Made by a program: the position numbers and the translations under genes | Assembly (NCBI RefSeq): GCF_018598585.1 | Contig: NZ_JAHESD010000003.1 | Coordinates: 124,001-188,000 of the forward strand | DNA from: Chryseosolibacter indicum | GTDB taxonomy: Bacteria > Bacteroidota > Bacteroidia > Cytophagales > Cyclobacteriaceae | Reading direction: 5' to 3' | DNA: 64,000 nt | In this document: piece after piece, positions 55,654 to 64,000 of the stretch | Layout: every line of letters begins with the position of its first letter | Position numbering within the stretch: the stretch's first letter is position 1 | Notes under the pieces: model-generated | What the model saw: the letters and a program-made list of their open reading frames with translations, nothing else | The model's database searches: none | Told to the model about the DNA's origin: nothing

Positions 55654-56472
55654 ATGAAAAAATATACACTTATAATTCTTGTGGCCTTGGTGGGGCTTAC
55701 AACTTCAGTTTTCGCACAAAACCGTGAAACGAGGAGTGTTGCCAGCTTTACAAAAGTAGCATTTCGTTTTCCGGGTAAACTTTATCTGAAACAAGGCAGT
55801 TCGCAGAAGGTAGAGCTTGAAGGTGAGAACGATGTGTTAAAAGAAGTGGAAACAAAAGTAGAAGATAATAAGCTAATAATTGGTAAGGAAGGCAAGTGGT
55901 CGGATTGGAAATTTGGGAGCGATGATAAGATTACTGTTTATATAACTATTCCTACTATTGAAGGTGTAAGTGTAGGCGGATCTGGAGATGTGATAGGTCA
56001 AGGAAAAATTACTGGAAATGATTTTGACTTAAAGGTAAGCGGTTCTGGTTCTCTGCAACTTGATATTGATGCAAAGGGAGAAGTAGAAGCCGATGTGTCA
56101 GGATCAGGAGATATAGATCTTAAGGGTAAATGCAGAAGTTTTGAGAGTTCGGTAAGTGGGTCAGGTAAAGTTGTTCTTGCCTCAGCAATTAGTGAACGAG
56201 CTGAGTTTGCTGTTTCGGGTTCAGGAAAAATACAAGCTAGTGGTTCTGCGGAAAGTGTAAAGACAAGTATCAGCGGATCAGGAAAAGTTCTTGCTGCAGA
56301 TTTGGAAGTAAAACGTTGTGTTGTAAAGATATCAGGGTCAGGAGATGTTGAAATAAGCGTTAAAGATGAACTTGATGCTTCAATTTCAGGAAGTGGAAGT
56401 GTTGCTTATCGAGGCAACCCGAGCAAAATAAACAGCAACGCATCAGGAAGCGGAAAGGTTAGAAAACTATGA
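55654..56472 (+). CDS. Head-GIN (DUF2807) domain exported protein
   Basis: Protein of 272 residues from the ATG at 55654 (MKKYTLIILVALVGLTTSVF), which gives a signal peptide ending at FAQ; the longer frame to 55561 lacks one. The N-terminal part (SFTKVAFRFPGKLYLKQGSS) is the head-GIN start. The remainder is a parallel beta-solenoid with about ten SGSG-containing turns (VSGSGSL, VSGSGDID, ISGSGKVL, ASGSGKV). Such adhesin-like solenoids are common on Bacteroidota surfaces. Specific role unknown. Confidence 0.88.
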   Translation: MKKYTLIILVALVGLTTSVFAQNRETRSVASFTKVAFRFPGKLYLKQGSSQKVELEGENDVLKEVETKVEDNKLIIGKEGKWSDWKFGSDDKITVYITIPTIEGVSVGGSGDVIGQGKITGNDFDLKVSGSGSLQLDIDAKGEVEADVSGSGDIDLKGKCRSFESSVSGSGKVVLASAISERAEFAVSGSGKIQASGSAESVKTSISGSGKVLAADLEVKRCVVKISGSGDVEISVKDELDASISGSGSVAYRGNPSKINSNASGSGKVRKL

Positions 56473-56585
56473 TTTAAACGTTAGTGATAAACCATTGAGG
56501 GCTGTGTAAAGTTTTACTTCGTTTTGTAAGAATGAAGGACTTTTACACAGCTCTTCTTTTTGATGTACTTCTCCAATGTAATAAC

Positions 56586-57779
56586 TTATGGTTTTACCAG
56601 TTCCTTGTGCTTCGATGTCGCAGGTTTTATAAGGACGTACAGAAAAGCCACTAACGAAAGGGAGCTGCAGATGATGAACACCACAGGAAGATTACCTGTT
56701 TGGTTACTGTAAATTAAACCGGAAGCAAAGGCACCAATACCTATTCCAAATTCCATGAAAATATAAAGAGAAGCAATCCCGCGGCCTTTGTGGTTCGTAT
56801 CACTTAAATCAGTAGACCATGCAAGTAGTGTTGGTGACGTAATACCCTGGCCTAATCCATATAGAAAGACACCTGATATTAATTGTAGTGGCGTCGCTGC
56901 GAAGGCGATGACAAGCATGCCTGCGGCTATAATAAAAGACGATACTTTCAGAACATTGGCGCGTCCATAATGATCGGAAGCTTTGCCTCCAATTAATCTT
57001 ACGGTAAGAGAAGCAATGGTCAAGCAAGTAAACAATAATCCCTTATTACGAATGCCAACATGTTCTCCAAAATCAGGGAGTAGCGTAAAAGCAGCACCAT
57101 ATGCATAAGCGCACAATGCCATAATAAGACATGGCATAAGTACCCGAGGTTCAAACAAATCATGTCTTTTTATTTTCAGTAGTCCTAATCTGAACCGCGT
57201 CTTCTCCGTTGCAGTCTCTTTTAAGTTAACAACAATCGTTATGGCTATAAGGGCAAACAATGATGAGCAGTAGAACATCCAATCCAACCCGAAATTATTA
57301 GCAATTACTCCGCCAATAGCAGGCCCGCTTGCTGATCCTAATGTTCCGGCTGTACCAAGCAAACCCATTGCTTCACCTCGTCTCTTTGCAGGAATAACAT
57401 CTGATAAATAGGCACTCTGCCCTGTAGGTGTAAAACCGGTAGAGAAACCATGGAGTAAACGTAATAAAAAGAATGCACCCACTGAACTTAGGATGGGATA
57501 GACGAGGCTGCAGAGTAAGCAGACTGCTGAACCTGCTATGATCACCGGCTTGCGTCCTATCCTATCAGCTAGCTTACCACTAAAGGGGCGTGAGAGCATC
57601 GCTGTAACAGTAAACAAAGAAATGATAAGTCCTTTGTATTCGGCGCCACCAAGGTGTGTAAGATACGATGGTAGTTCAGGAACGATCATGTTAAAGCTCC
57701 CAAAAAAGAGAAGAGAACTCAGGCATAACAGCCAGAATTCTCTCCTGTAAGTTCTTTCGCTCGTATTTAACGCGCTCAA
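56586..57779 (-). CDS. Major facilitator superfamily transporter
   Basis: Twelve-helix transporter of 397 residues. The motif A loop is [16 protein letters not shown], and a related [12 protein letters not shown] occurs between helices 8 and 9, as in drug-efflux type MFS proteins. The start is a TTG that overlaps the prfB stop (TTGA), pointing to translational coupling; the next ATG lies within the first helix. Substrate not predictable. Confidence 0.88.
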   Translation of the reverse strand: MSALNTSERTYRREFWLLCLSSLLFFGSFNMIVPELPSYLTHLGGAEYKGLIISLFTVTAMLSRPFSGKLADRIGRKPVIIAGSAVCLLCSLVYPILSSVGAFFLLRLLHGFSTGFTPTGQSAYLSDVIPAKRRGEAMGLLGTAGTLGSASGPAIGGVIANNFGLDWMFYCSSLFALIAITIVVNLKETATEKTRFRLGLLKIKRHDLFEPRVLMPCLIMALCAYAYGAAFTLLPDFGEHVGIRNKGLLFTCLTIASLTVRLIGGKASDHYGRANVLKVSSFIIAAGMLVIAFAATPLQLISGVFLYGLGQGITSPTLLAWSTDLSDTNHKGRGIASLYIFMEFGIGIGAFASGLIYSNQTGNLPVVFIICSSLSLVAFLYVLIKPATSKHKELVKP

Positions 57780-58874
57780 GCTTCTTGTGTTTGCTCCTGC
57801 GCTCCCAGTAGAAATGCCTTGATAAAATCATCAAGATCCCCATCAAGAACATTTTGTGCATCTGTTCTTTCTACAGCCGTGCGGGCATCTTTAACAAGCT
57901 TGTAAGGATGTAATACGTAGTTTCTTATTTGGGAACCAAAATCAATCTTCATTTTGCCAGCTTCTATTTTATCACGTTCTGCATTGCGCTTCTCCATTTC
58001 GAGCTGATAGAGGCGTGACTTTAACATTTGCATAGCCTTTTCTCTGTTGGCATGCTGAGAACGTTCTACCTGGCATACAATTACAATACCGGTAGGCTTA
58101 TGCGTAAGCTGAACTTTCGTTTCAACTTTGTTTACGTTCTGTCCACCAGCTCCCCCTGACCTTGAAGTTTGTATCTCTATATCGGCAGGGTTGATCTCAA
58201 TGTTAATGGTATCATCAACAACAGGGTAGACAAACACAGAAGCAAAGGAGGTATGACGTCTTCCATTGGAGTCGAAAGGCGATACCCGAACAAGTCGGTG
58301 TACACCTATCTCAGATTTTAGTTTGCCATATGCAAATGGGCCATCAAGCTCAAGTGTAGCAGATTTAATACCAGCAACATCACCTGCCTGATAGTCAACC
58401 TGTGTTACTTTATAACCACTCTTCTCGCCCCACATGATGTACATACGGTTGAGCATATCAGCCCAATCCTGACTTTCAGTTCCACCTGCACCGGGATTGA
58501 TTTCGATTACAGCACTCAGCTGATCTTCTTCCTTGCTAAGCATCTTCTTGAACTCGAGTTCTTCAATCGCCTTTGAGGTTTTTTCGTACTCGCGATCGAG
58601 TTCGTTTTCATCTACATCTCCTGCTTCATGAAATTCATTTAGCACCTCGAGGTCGTCCAGCATTTTGCTTACTTTTTCATAAGCGTCTGTCCAAACCTTT
58701 TTGGAGCGGATGTTTTTAAGAATGGTTTCGGCTTGTTTAGGATTATTCCAGAAATCGGCTTGTTGAGTTATTAGCTCTTCGTCTCTTACTTCTACGCTTT
58801 TACGATCGTAGTCAAAGATACCTCCTTAAGGCGCTCACACGAGCCTTCAAGTCTTTCAACTGATCTGTTGTCAT
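57776..58874 (-). CDS. prfB: Peptide chain release factor 2, programmed +1 frameshift
   Basis: RF2 of 365 residues, recognising UGA and UAA. The first 20 codons run from the ATG at 58874 to CTT at 58815 and meet an in-frame TGA (58814-58812). Reading shifts +1 at CTT-TGA-C to GAC (58813-58811) and continues to 57776. AGGAGG lies 3 bp before the CTT, as in E. coli, where RF2 shortage raises frameshifting (autoregulation). The stop-codon-recognition block is [18 protein letters not shown], and [10 protein letters not shown] holds the GGQ tip. A start at the in-frame ATG 58663 would lose the N-terminal domain. The MFS gene overlaps the stop. Confidence 0.96.
58811..58826 (-). promoter_or_regulatory. 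RF2 programmed frameshift site
   Basis: On the minus strand AGGAGG, TAT, CTT TGA C. The internal Shine-Dalgarno-like hexamer, 3-bp spacer and slippery CTT before TGA match the known prfB recoding signal. Confidence 0.95.
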
Positions 58875-59036
58875 TGGTCGGTTTTGTTAAATTTCTTGCA
58901 AATATAATCGAATTGTAATCAAATGACTTCAGTATTTTTTTACAGGCCAGCAGGCTGGCAAGTACAGATTCAATACTGCTGTTAAAGTGGCTACGATGTA
59001 GTAAAGAGCCATAAACTAGTAAGCAAGCAATTGACA

Positions 59037-59618
59037 TCAGTTGTCAATATAGGGAGAGATATAACCTCTCGTATCCGGCTGATAGAAAATAGAGCCTTTT
59101 TGCACCATTCTAAGCCTGTATTTATAGTTTATCTTTTGTGATTTCTTCCTGATTAACAGCATCGGCAACCCTACTGCAATGGCACTTAAGCTTGCAGCTG
59201 AAACACCGCTGTCAATAGAAGCATCATTTCCCTGTATTACGGTGTAGTTTAGTTGGTCGATCAGGAATAAGGCAGCACCACCAAATACCAAGGCACCGCC
59301 GATTATATTATACCTTCTCGTTTGTTTAAAATACAATTTTTCAATACGATGAAATGGAATGGTATCCCGGTGAGTTACCACAGATGTATCAGAAAGATTA
59401 TTGACATAACTGGTTCTCTTTATTTTGCTGCCCTTTACCCTAAATACAATTTCATCTCCGGGGTAGAGCCGAAGGATCACATCCTGCTTCCTTAACAATA
59501 CTAACTGTTTCTGGCCGTAGGCTGAAAATCCTAGCGGTAGAGCTAGCAAGACCAAAAGAAGTGTTTTCACGAAATTGAAATTATAATTGCTAAAGAAACG
59601 AAAAAATGAGAACTTCAT
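59037..59618 (-). CDS. Exported hypothetical protein, 193 residues
   Basis: N-terminal signal or anchor (TLLLVLLALPLGFSAYGQ), a basic beta-rich middle (LVLLRKQDVILRLYPGDEIV) and two hydrophobic stretches (IIGGALVFGGAALFLIDQL and SAASLSAIAVGLPMLL). This suggests a membrane-associated periplasmic protein. I recognise no family. It lies between the adenosyltransferase and prfB genes, all on the minus strand, with a 162-bp gap before prfB. Confidence 0.7.
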   Translation of the reverse strand: MKFSFFRFFSNYNFNFVKTLLLVLLALPLGFSAYGQKQLVLLRKQDVILRLYPGDEIVFRVKGSKIKRTSYVNNLSDTSVVTHRDTIPFHRIEKLYFKQTRRYNIIGGALVFGGAALFLIDQLNYTVIQGNDASIDSGVSAASLSAIAVGLPMLLIRKKSQKINYKYRLRMVQKGSIFYQPDTRGYISPYIDN

Positions 59619-59650
59619 TATCGGTAAAATCAGTATGTGAAATGGTGTCC

Positions 59651-60199
59651 CTACATTCTGGGTTTCCAGGGAGTTTCTTCAACTTTTAATTCAGCAGTCA
59701 TTTCTCGGCAAAGCATAAAAAGGTAATCAGACAATCTGTTGAGGTATTTTATTACTTGTAGGTCTACTGGCTCATGCTGGTGAAGGGCAATGGTTAATCG
59801 TTCTGCACGCCGGCAAACAGTTCGAGCTACATGGCCGAAAGAAACGGATTGATGACCACCGGGAAGAACAAAAAAACGCATGGGCTCAAGTTCTGCATCA
59901 ACTGCATCAATTTGCTTCTCGAGGTTGATAATGTCTTCTTCTGATAAATGGGGGATTTTTACTTTCGTATTTCCTGGTTCAGTAGCCAGAATAGATCCGA
60001 TGGTAAATAGCCGATCCTGAATTTCAATTAAAATGTCTTTTCTTGTTTCATTTACCGACTGGTCGCGCAACACACCAATCCATGAATTTAATTCATCGAT
60101 AGTGCCATAAGTATCTATTCTGAGATCAGCTTTTGAGACACGTTTGCCACCAAAAAGAGATGTTAAGCCCTGATCGCCCGTTTTTGTGTAAATCTTCAT
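59651..60199 (-). CDS. Cob(I)alamin adenosyltransferase, PduO/ATR type
   Basis: Makes adenosylcobalamin from cob(I)alamin and ATP; 182 residues from the ATG at 60199 (MKIYTKTGDQGLTSLFGGKR). The N-terminal TKTGDQG is the ATP-binding motif, and VCRRAERL and LNRLSDYLFMLCRE are the conserved helical blocks. A B12 cofactor would serve methylmalonyl-CoA mutase, which fits the propionyl-CoA-type carboxylase at 39.4 kb, though the genes are not linked. Confidence 0.93.
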   Translation of the reverse strand: MKIYTKTGDQGLTSLFGGKRVSKADLRIDTYGTIDELNSWIGVLRDQSVNETRKDILIEIQDRLFTIGSILATEPGNTKVKIPHLSEEDIINLEKQIDAVDAELEPMRFFVLPGGHQSVSFGHVARTVCRRAERLTIALHQHEPVDLQVIKYLNRLSDYLFMLCREMTAELKVEETPWKPRM

Positions 60200-60263
60200 G
60201 TAAATCAACGTTTAAAGGCTGGTATTAATAATACCATTGTCGTTAGACAATTTCGCCTTAAAC

Positions 60264-60983
60264 TTAATGATTTACTGCAACAGGTGTGCTTCGGGTGACA
60301 TTATCGTTCTTACGATCCCACTCTATCAGCCCATCACGTAAGCGAATAATACGGTGCGCGTAGTGCGCAATATCATCTTCGTGCGTAACCATGATAATCG
60401 TATTACCTTCATCATGAAGCTTCTGGAATAGATTCATGATATCATAAGAGGTTTTTGTATCAAGGTTGCCGGTAGGTTCATCGGCAAGTATAATAGAAGG
60501 ATTATTGACAAGAGCGCGGGCAATTGCCACACGTTGGCGCTGACCACCTGATAACTCATTAGGACGGTGATGTGAACGCGAAGCTAAGCCCACGTTTTCC
60601 AGGGCTTGCATTGCCATTTCATCGCGCTCGCTTTTGCTATAGCCGGCATAGATTAATGGAAGTGCTACGTTATCCAAAGCAGAGGCGCGGGGGAGGAGGT
60701 TGAACGTTTGAAATACGAAGCCAATTTCTTTATTCCTTGTTTCTGCCAACTCGTTTTCAGTCATCTCACTCACCAGCTTATTGTTGAGCATATACGTACC
60801 GCTGGTAGGTGTATCCAGGCAACCAACTATATTCATTAAAGTTGATTTTCCGGATCCGGATGGTCCCATAAAAGCGACATATTCTCCTCTGTCAATTGAA
60901 ATGGAAATAGATTGTAATGCATTAACAATCTGGTTACCCATCTTATAAACCTTCGAAATTTCTTTTGTTTCAATGATTTTCAT
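60264..60983 (-). CDS. ABC transporter ATPase, LolD/MacB-like
   Basis: ATPase of 239 residues. Walker [10 protein letters not shown], signature [15 protein letters not shown], Walker [13 protein letters not shown] and H-loop IIMVTHEDD. The sequence [13 protein letters not shown] and [11 protein letters not shown] is typical of the MacB/LolD/FtsE group, which drives lipoprotein release or macrolide efflux. No permease gene is adjacent, so its partner is encoded elsewhere. Confidence 0.92.
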   Translation of the reverse strand: MKIIETKEISKVYKMGNQIVNALQSISISIDRGEYVAFMGPSGSGKSTLMNIVGCLDTPTSGTYMLNNKLVSEMTENELAETRNKEIGFVFQTFNLLPRASALDNVALPLIYAGYSKSERDEMAMQALENVGLASRSHHRPNELSGGQRQRVAIARALVNNPSIILADEPTGNLDTKTSYDIMNLFQKLHDEGNTIIMVTHEDDIAHYAHRIIRLRDGLIEWDRKNDNVTRSTPVAVNH

Positions 60984-61091
60984 GCTGGAATTATTGAGAA
61001 TAACTCGGTATTAACCTTTTTGAATTGGCAGTAATATCTGTCGGTATTTGAACCATTTAATTACAAAGATTCCATAAAATCTTTGAATTGC

Positions 61092-61964
61092 TTAATTTCT
61101 GGAGTTAAGACGACTTTCCCTGATAAAAGTTACACATCGATTGATTACCGACTCATCTTTAAGGATTCGAACATGGCCTAGCCCTTTTGTTTTGTATAGA
61201 ACAGCACTTGGATAATGCTTCATTAAATAATAAGCATTCTCTATATCCACCTCCTGGTCGTCTTCATCGTATACAAGCAGTAAGCTAAAGTCTTGTTTAA
61301 TATGTTTGATGAAATAACCAGAAGTAAACTCATCAAATGTTTTTCCGGTTTTCTGTTTAATGTAGTTTTTAAAGAAGGCAACTGTTTTTGCTGATCCTCC
61401 AATTATTCTGGAGTATATCTCAAGAATTCTATCACCTATACTTGGGCTGGCTATGTTAATAAAACATTTAACTTTTAATCCGTTCATAGCAGCATAAAAA
61501 ACAACGCCACCACCAAATGAGTGTGCGATAATTGCTTCAGGAGCTCCAACCTGGTCATGGAGAATTTTTAATACACTTTCAAATTCAATGATGTCAGTTG
61601 ATTTCCCTTCTGAGTTTCCATGGGCAGGACCATCAAAACCAACAACTTTATACCCTTCATCTACCAGAGCTTGAATTATCTTAATAAACTGAGACGCTCT
61701 TCCTGCCCAACCGTGTACGACATAAATAAGAGGGCCGCTGCCCCAGCAGTAACATTCTATTTTTTTATTGTTGACACTAATGGTAAATCTAGTGCTCTGC
61801 TTTTGAATCTCCTTCTCTTTCTCAGGAACAGGGTATCGTACAGGGCTAAAAAATATTTTGATGAAATAGCGATGTGCAAGGAATGGAGCAACTACTTCCA
61901 GCTTAGGGAAAGTCCACCTGACAAACCTTAAAGGCCACGGCGTTTTGTTTTTCTTCAGTTTCAC
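61092..61964 (-). CDS. Alpha/beta hydrolase
   Basis: Hydrolase of 290 residues. The oxyanion region is VHGWAGRASQFI, the nucleophile serine is in AHSFGGG, and the acid and histidine are probably in LVYDEDDQEVD and GLGHVRIL. A basic N-terminal stretch (MKLKKNKTPWPLRFVRWTFP) precedes the domain and may bind membrane. Substrate unknown. It lies 9 bp after the NRDE gene on the same strand, so the two may form an operon. Confidence 0.88.
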   Translation of the reverse strand: MKLKKNKTPWPLRFVRWTFPKLEVVAPFLAHRYFIKIFFSPVRYPVPEKEKEIQKQSTRFTISVNNKKIECYCWGSGPLIYVVHGWAGRASQFIKIIQALVDEGYKVVGFDGPAHGNSEGKSTDIIEFESVLKILHDQVGAPEAIIAHSFGGGVVFYAAMNGLKVKCFINIASPSIGDRILEIYSRIIGGSAKTVAFFKNYIKQKTGKTFDEFTSGYFIKHIKQDFSLLLVYDEDDQEVDIENAYYLMKHYPSAVLYKTKGLGHVRILKDESVINRCVTFIRESRLNSRN

Positions 61965-61973
61965 AATGGTATA

Positions 61974-62741
61974 TTACGATTCAATTGTAAATGTGAATTT
62001 TTTAACTGAGAAGGTGAAAGTAGTGGTGTCGTAAACCCGTTCCTGAAATTGCACATTGTTATTTTGATCAACCAGAATTACAGTTGAGCATTTGGTTCCG
62101 TAGCCAGGACTTTTTATAAACATAGAAGACAGCGCACGTTCCCTTTCAAGTCCTACTCCTGTATCAGGTAATTCAGTATCAACGGCGAGTACATCGTCAT
62201 AAAGAAGATTAAATAATTTTTCAGGAGAAAGCTCCTTTTCAAGAGCAGATGTGAATTTTTGTTTTCCCTTAACAACTTTCGGCCACGGTGTATCTAACAG
62301 ATGATTACTTAGTCCAAAAATTCCATCTGAGAGATGTTGTACGCCATAGCCATAATTAGAGTAGTACCATAAATCATCAACGGTGCCAGTGATTAGGTTA
62401 AACCCGTTATATTGTTTCCCCCTCGTTGAAACATCTTTCATGTATCGAGATGCATCTATATTCTTTTGCTCAAGAAAATCCGATACAAGATGACCCCGTG
62501 AAGGAGCTTTTGGATTAATGTTCTTAGGATCACGGTAATTGGTTACCATACTTATCTTTCCATAGCGATTTAATGCCAGCCATGTTCCTCCAGCTTCAAG
62601 ATCTCGTCCACCAAGAATGGAAGGATGATCAACCCAATAATCAGCGGGAGCAGTCTTTCTCTGGTAAAACTCATCGCGGTTTGCGGCAACTACCAACTTA
62701 TACTCAGGATGATTTTTAATAGCAAGAAAAATAAGGCACAT
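61974..62741 (-). CDS. NRDE family protein (TANGO2-like)
   Basis: Protein of 255 residues of the Ntn-hydrolase-like NRDE family. It begins MCLIFLAI with Cys2 as potential N-terminal nucleophile and has the eponymous N21-R-D-E24 motif (VVAANRDEFY). ILGGRDLEAGGTWLALNRYG is the second family block. The animal homologue TANGO2 is linked to haem and lipid handling; the bacterial role is not known. Confidence 0.92.
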   Translation of the reverse strand: MCLIFLAIKNHPEYKLVVAANRDEFYQRKTAPADYWVDHPSILGGRDLEAGGTWLALNRYGKISMVTNYRDPKNINPKAPSRGHLVSDFLEQKNIDASRYMKDVSTRGKQYNGFNLITGTVDDLWYYSNYGYGVQHLSDGIFGLSNHLLDTPWPKVVKGKQKFTSALEKELSPEKLFNLLYDDVLAVDTELPDTGVGLERERALSSMFIKSPGYGTKCSTVILVDQNNNVQFQERVYDTTTFTFSVKKFTFTIES

Positions 62742-62815
62742 GGTGGTGTGTTAGAAGGGCGAAATGTAACAGTATTCTGTTGAGGAATACAATTTCAATA
62801 GGATATAAAATAAAC

Positions 62816-63418
62816 CTATCGCTCGAATAAGTCCAATTGTTCTGGAAAAAGAGTAAATGATCTGCGATGATAAGGTGTAATGCCTAATAGTTTAATGCCC
62901 TCGCGATGCTGTAAGGTGGCATAGCCAACGTTGGTTTCCCATCCATAACCTGTAAATTGTTTGGCTAAATTTGACATTAATTGGTCGCGATATGTTTTAG
63001 CAAGAATGGAAGCAGCGGCGATTGAGAGATATTTGCCATCACCTTTAATTACGCATTCATGTTTTACATCCCGAAAAGGCTTAAAGCGGTTTCCATCAAC
63101 GAGGATGAGTTCAGGCTCAATAGAAAGTTTTTCAAGCGCCAAGTGCATTGCCTTAAAAGATGCATTTAGAATATTGATTCGATCAATTTCTTCATGGTCA
63201 ACTTCTGCAACAGCCCATGCAAGCGCATCACGTTCAATGTCAAGTTTCAGGACTTCCCGCTCCTCGCGCGTAAGTTGTTTTGAATCGTTGAGTTTCTTGT
63301 GCTTGTATTTTTTGGGAAATACAACAGCTGCGGCAACAACAGGCCCGGCAAGACAACCTCGTCCTACTTCATCACAACCTGCTTCAATTAAGTGTTTTGT
63401 AAACGATGACCGCAGCAT
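62816..63418 (-). CDS. rnhB: Ribonuclease HII
   Basis: Removes ribonucleotides and RNA from RNA-DNA hybrids; 200 residues from the ATG at 63418 (MLRSSFTKHLIEAGCDEVGR). The longer frame to 63463 adds a hydrophobic stretch uncommon in the family. Active-site acids lie in CDEVGRG, ILVDGNRF and SIAAASILAKTYRD. Monocistronic. Confidence 0.95.
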   Translation of the reverse strand: MLRSSFTKHLIEAGCDEVGRGCLAGPVVAAAVVFPKKYKHKKLNDSKQLTREEREVLKLDIERDALAWAVAEVDHEEIDRINILNASFKAMHLALEKLSIEPELILVDGNRFKPFRDVKHECVIKGDGKYLSIAAASILAKTYRDQLMSNLAKQFTGYGWETNVGYATLQHREGIKLLGITPYHRRSFTLFPEQLDLFER

Positions 63419-63565
63419 ACCATTTAAGAGGAGTGTAAAAATAAATGAAAAGAAACGACTCAAAAACAGAAATTCTTTTCGTTGCCGAAAGATTTTTTGA
63501 TGTAAAAAACTTTGTTACTTGTAGCCAATTCAGTTTCAGTAACATAAGTATCAATTGTTAAAGAC

Positions 63566-64000
63566 ATGCAAAACCCGGAAAAAATTAAAAATCCATGGAC
63601 AACACTTTCAGGCGAAGAGAAATATGATAATAAATGGATAACCGTTACTGAATACCAGGTTATTAACCCTGGCGGTGGAGAAGGAATTTATGGTAAAGTC
63701 CACTTTAAAAACAGGGCTATTGGTGTTATTCCCCTTGATAAAGATTTAAATACCTGGCTGGTCGGACAATTTCGATATACGCTGAATGAGTGGCATTGGG
63801 AGATTCCTGAAGGAGGAGGTCCTCTGGATCAAACTCCCTTGGAAGCTGCGCAACGCGAGTTGCTTGAAGAAACTGGTTTAAAAGCAAGGCGTTGGAAACA
63901 GATAATCCGTTTGCATACTTCCAATTCTGTAACAGATGAGGAAGGCTTTGTTTTTCTTGCAGAAGATATTGAAGCAGGTGAAAGTAATCTTGAAGAAACC
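63566..64000 (+). CDS. Nudix hydrolase (ADP-ribose pyrophosphatase-like), 3' partial
   Basis: The first 145 codons of a Nudix enzyme that runs off the right edge. The Nudix box region reads GGGPLDQTPLEAAQRELLEE, with the catalytic REL-x-EE core intact. The earlier glutamate of the Gx5E part seems to be Gln. IPLDKDLNTWLVGQFRYTL and WEIPEGG are typical of ADP-ribose or nucleoside-diphosphate-sugar hydrolases. The exact substrate cannot be told from a partial sequence. Confidence 0.88.
   Translation, partial: MQNPEKIKNPWTTLSGEEKYDNKWITVTEYQVINPGGGEGIYGKVHFKNRAIGVIPLDKDLNTWLVGQFRYTLNEWHWEIPEGGGPLDQTPLEAAQRELLEETGLKARRWKQIIRLHTSNSVTDEEGFVFLAEDIEAGESNLEET

Noticed and set aside
57776-58663. RF2 starting at the internal ATG 58663
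   Set aside because: Would remove the first domain of RF2; upstream sequence encodes a perfect RF2 N-terminus joined by the known frameshift signal, so it is not a truncated gene or sequencing error.
58792-59037. 81-codon minus-strand open frame upstream of prfB
   Set aside because: Overlaps the real prfB start in another frame and ends at the frameshift region; the RF2 N-terminus explains the sequence better.
62961-63500. 179-codon open frame on the plus strand
   Set aside because: Lies antisense over rnhB, whose active-site motifs are intact; Ser-rich composition is typical of a shadow frame.

Overview
The window is a stretch of chromosome from a member of the Bacteroidota, most likely a Cytophagales-like lineage. 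The evidence is a protease with a type IX secretion C-terminal domain, promoters matching the Bacteroidota pattern TTTG-N19-TAnnTTTG, many Bacteroidota-type secreted proteins (DUF2141, DUF4139, head-GIN, SIMPL), the gene order rplQ-carA-eno, and almost no Shine-Dalgarno sequences. Both ends cut a gene: a subtilase at the left and a Nudix hydrolase at the right. I see no rRNA, tRNA, CRISPR array, phage or insertion sequence.

Layout. 1-13.2 kb: the end of a secreted S8 protease; a minus-strand operon for a Tat-exported molybdenum hydroxylase (2Fe-2S subunit, Moco subunit, cytochrome c); a DUF2141 protein; a tightly overlapping hemJ-SCO-cytochrome c operon; a MOSC protein; an alpha-glucan phosphorylase whose PLP-lysine position is threonine; and an iron/cobalamin-type ABC permease and ATPase. 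13.4-30.9 kb: one long plus-strand ribosomal block (rplC to rplQ, with secY, map, infA and rpoA), then carA and eno. It begins at rplC, so rpsJ is not in its usual place, and it carries a second strong promoter before rpsH. 31-44.6 kb: an unknown protein, an FtsB/DivIC-like protein, outer-membrane and periplasmic proteins, a TonB-dependent receptor followed by a YfiR-family protein, Ppx/GppA, an acyl-CoA carboxylase beta subunit, an M42 peptidase, two tandem YfiR paralogues, and a metal/cobalamin-receptor-like protein. 44.7-54.6 kb: aroA and aroB flanking a small membrane protein, proline dehydrogenase, lysS, two DUF2382 stress proteins, a SIMPL protein and an OxyR regulator with both redox cysteines. 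54.9-64 kb: an IMPACT protein, head-GIN protein, MFS transporter, prfB with a programmed +1 frameshift, a cob(I)alamin adenosyltransferase, a LolD-like ATPase, an alpha/beta hydrolase, an NRDE protein, rnhB and a Nudix hydrolase.

Most genes are housekeeping. I found no undescribed multi-gene system that I can defend. The most unusual structure is non-coding: two families of degenerate short repeats. One has a 7-bp period, often in opposed arms that can pair. It sits in three gaps of the ribosomal operon and, remarkably, inside the signal-peptide region of a cytochrome gene. The other has an 11-bp period and lies in three intergenic regions.
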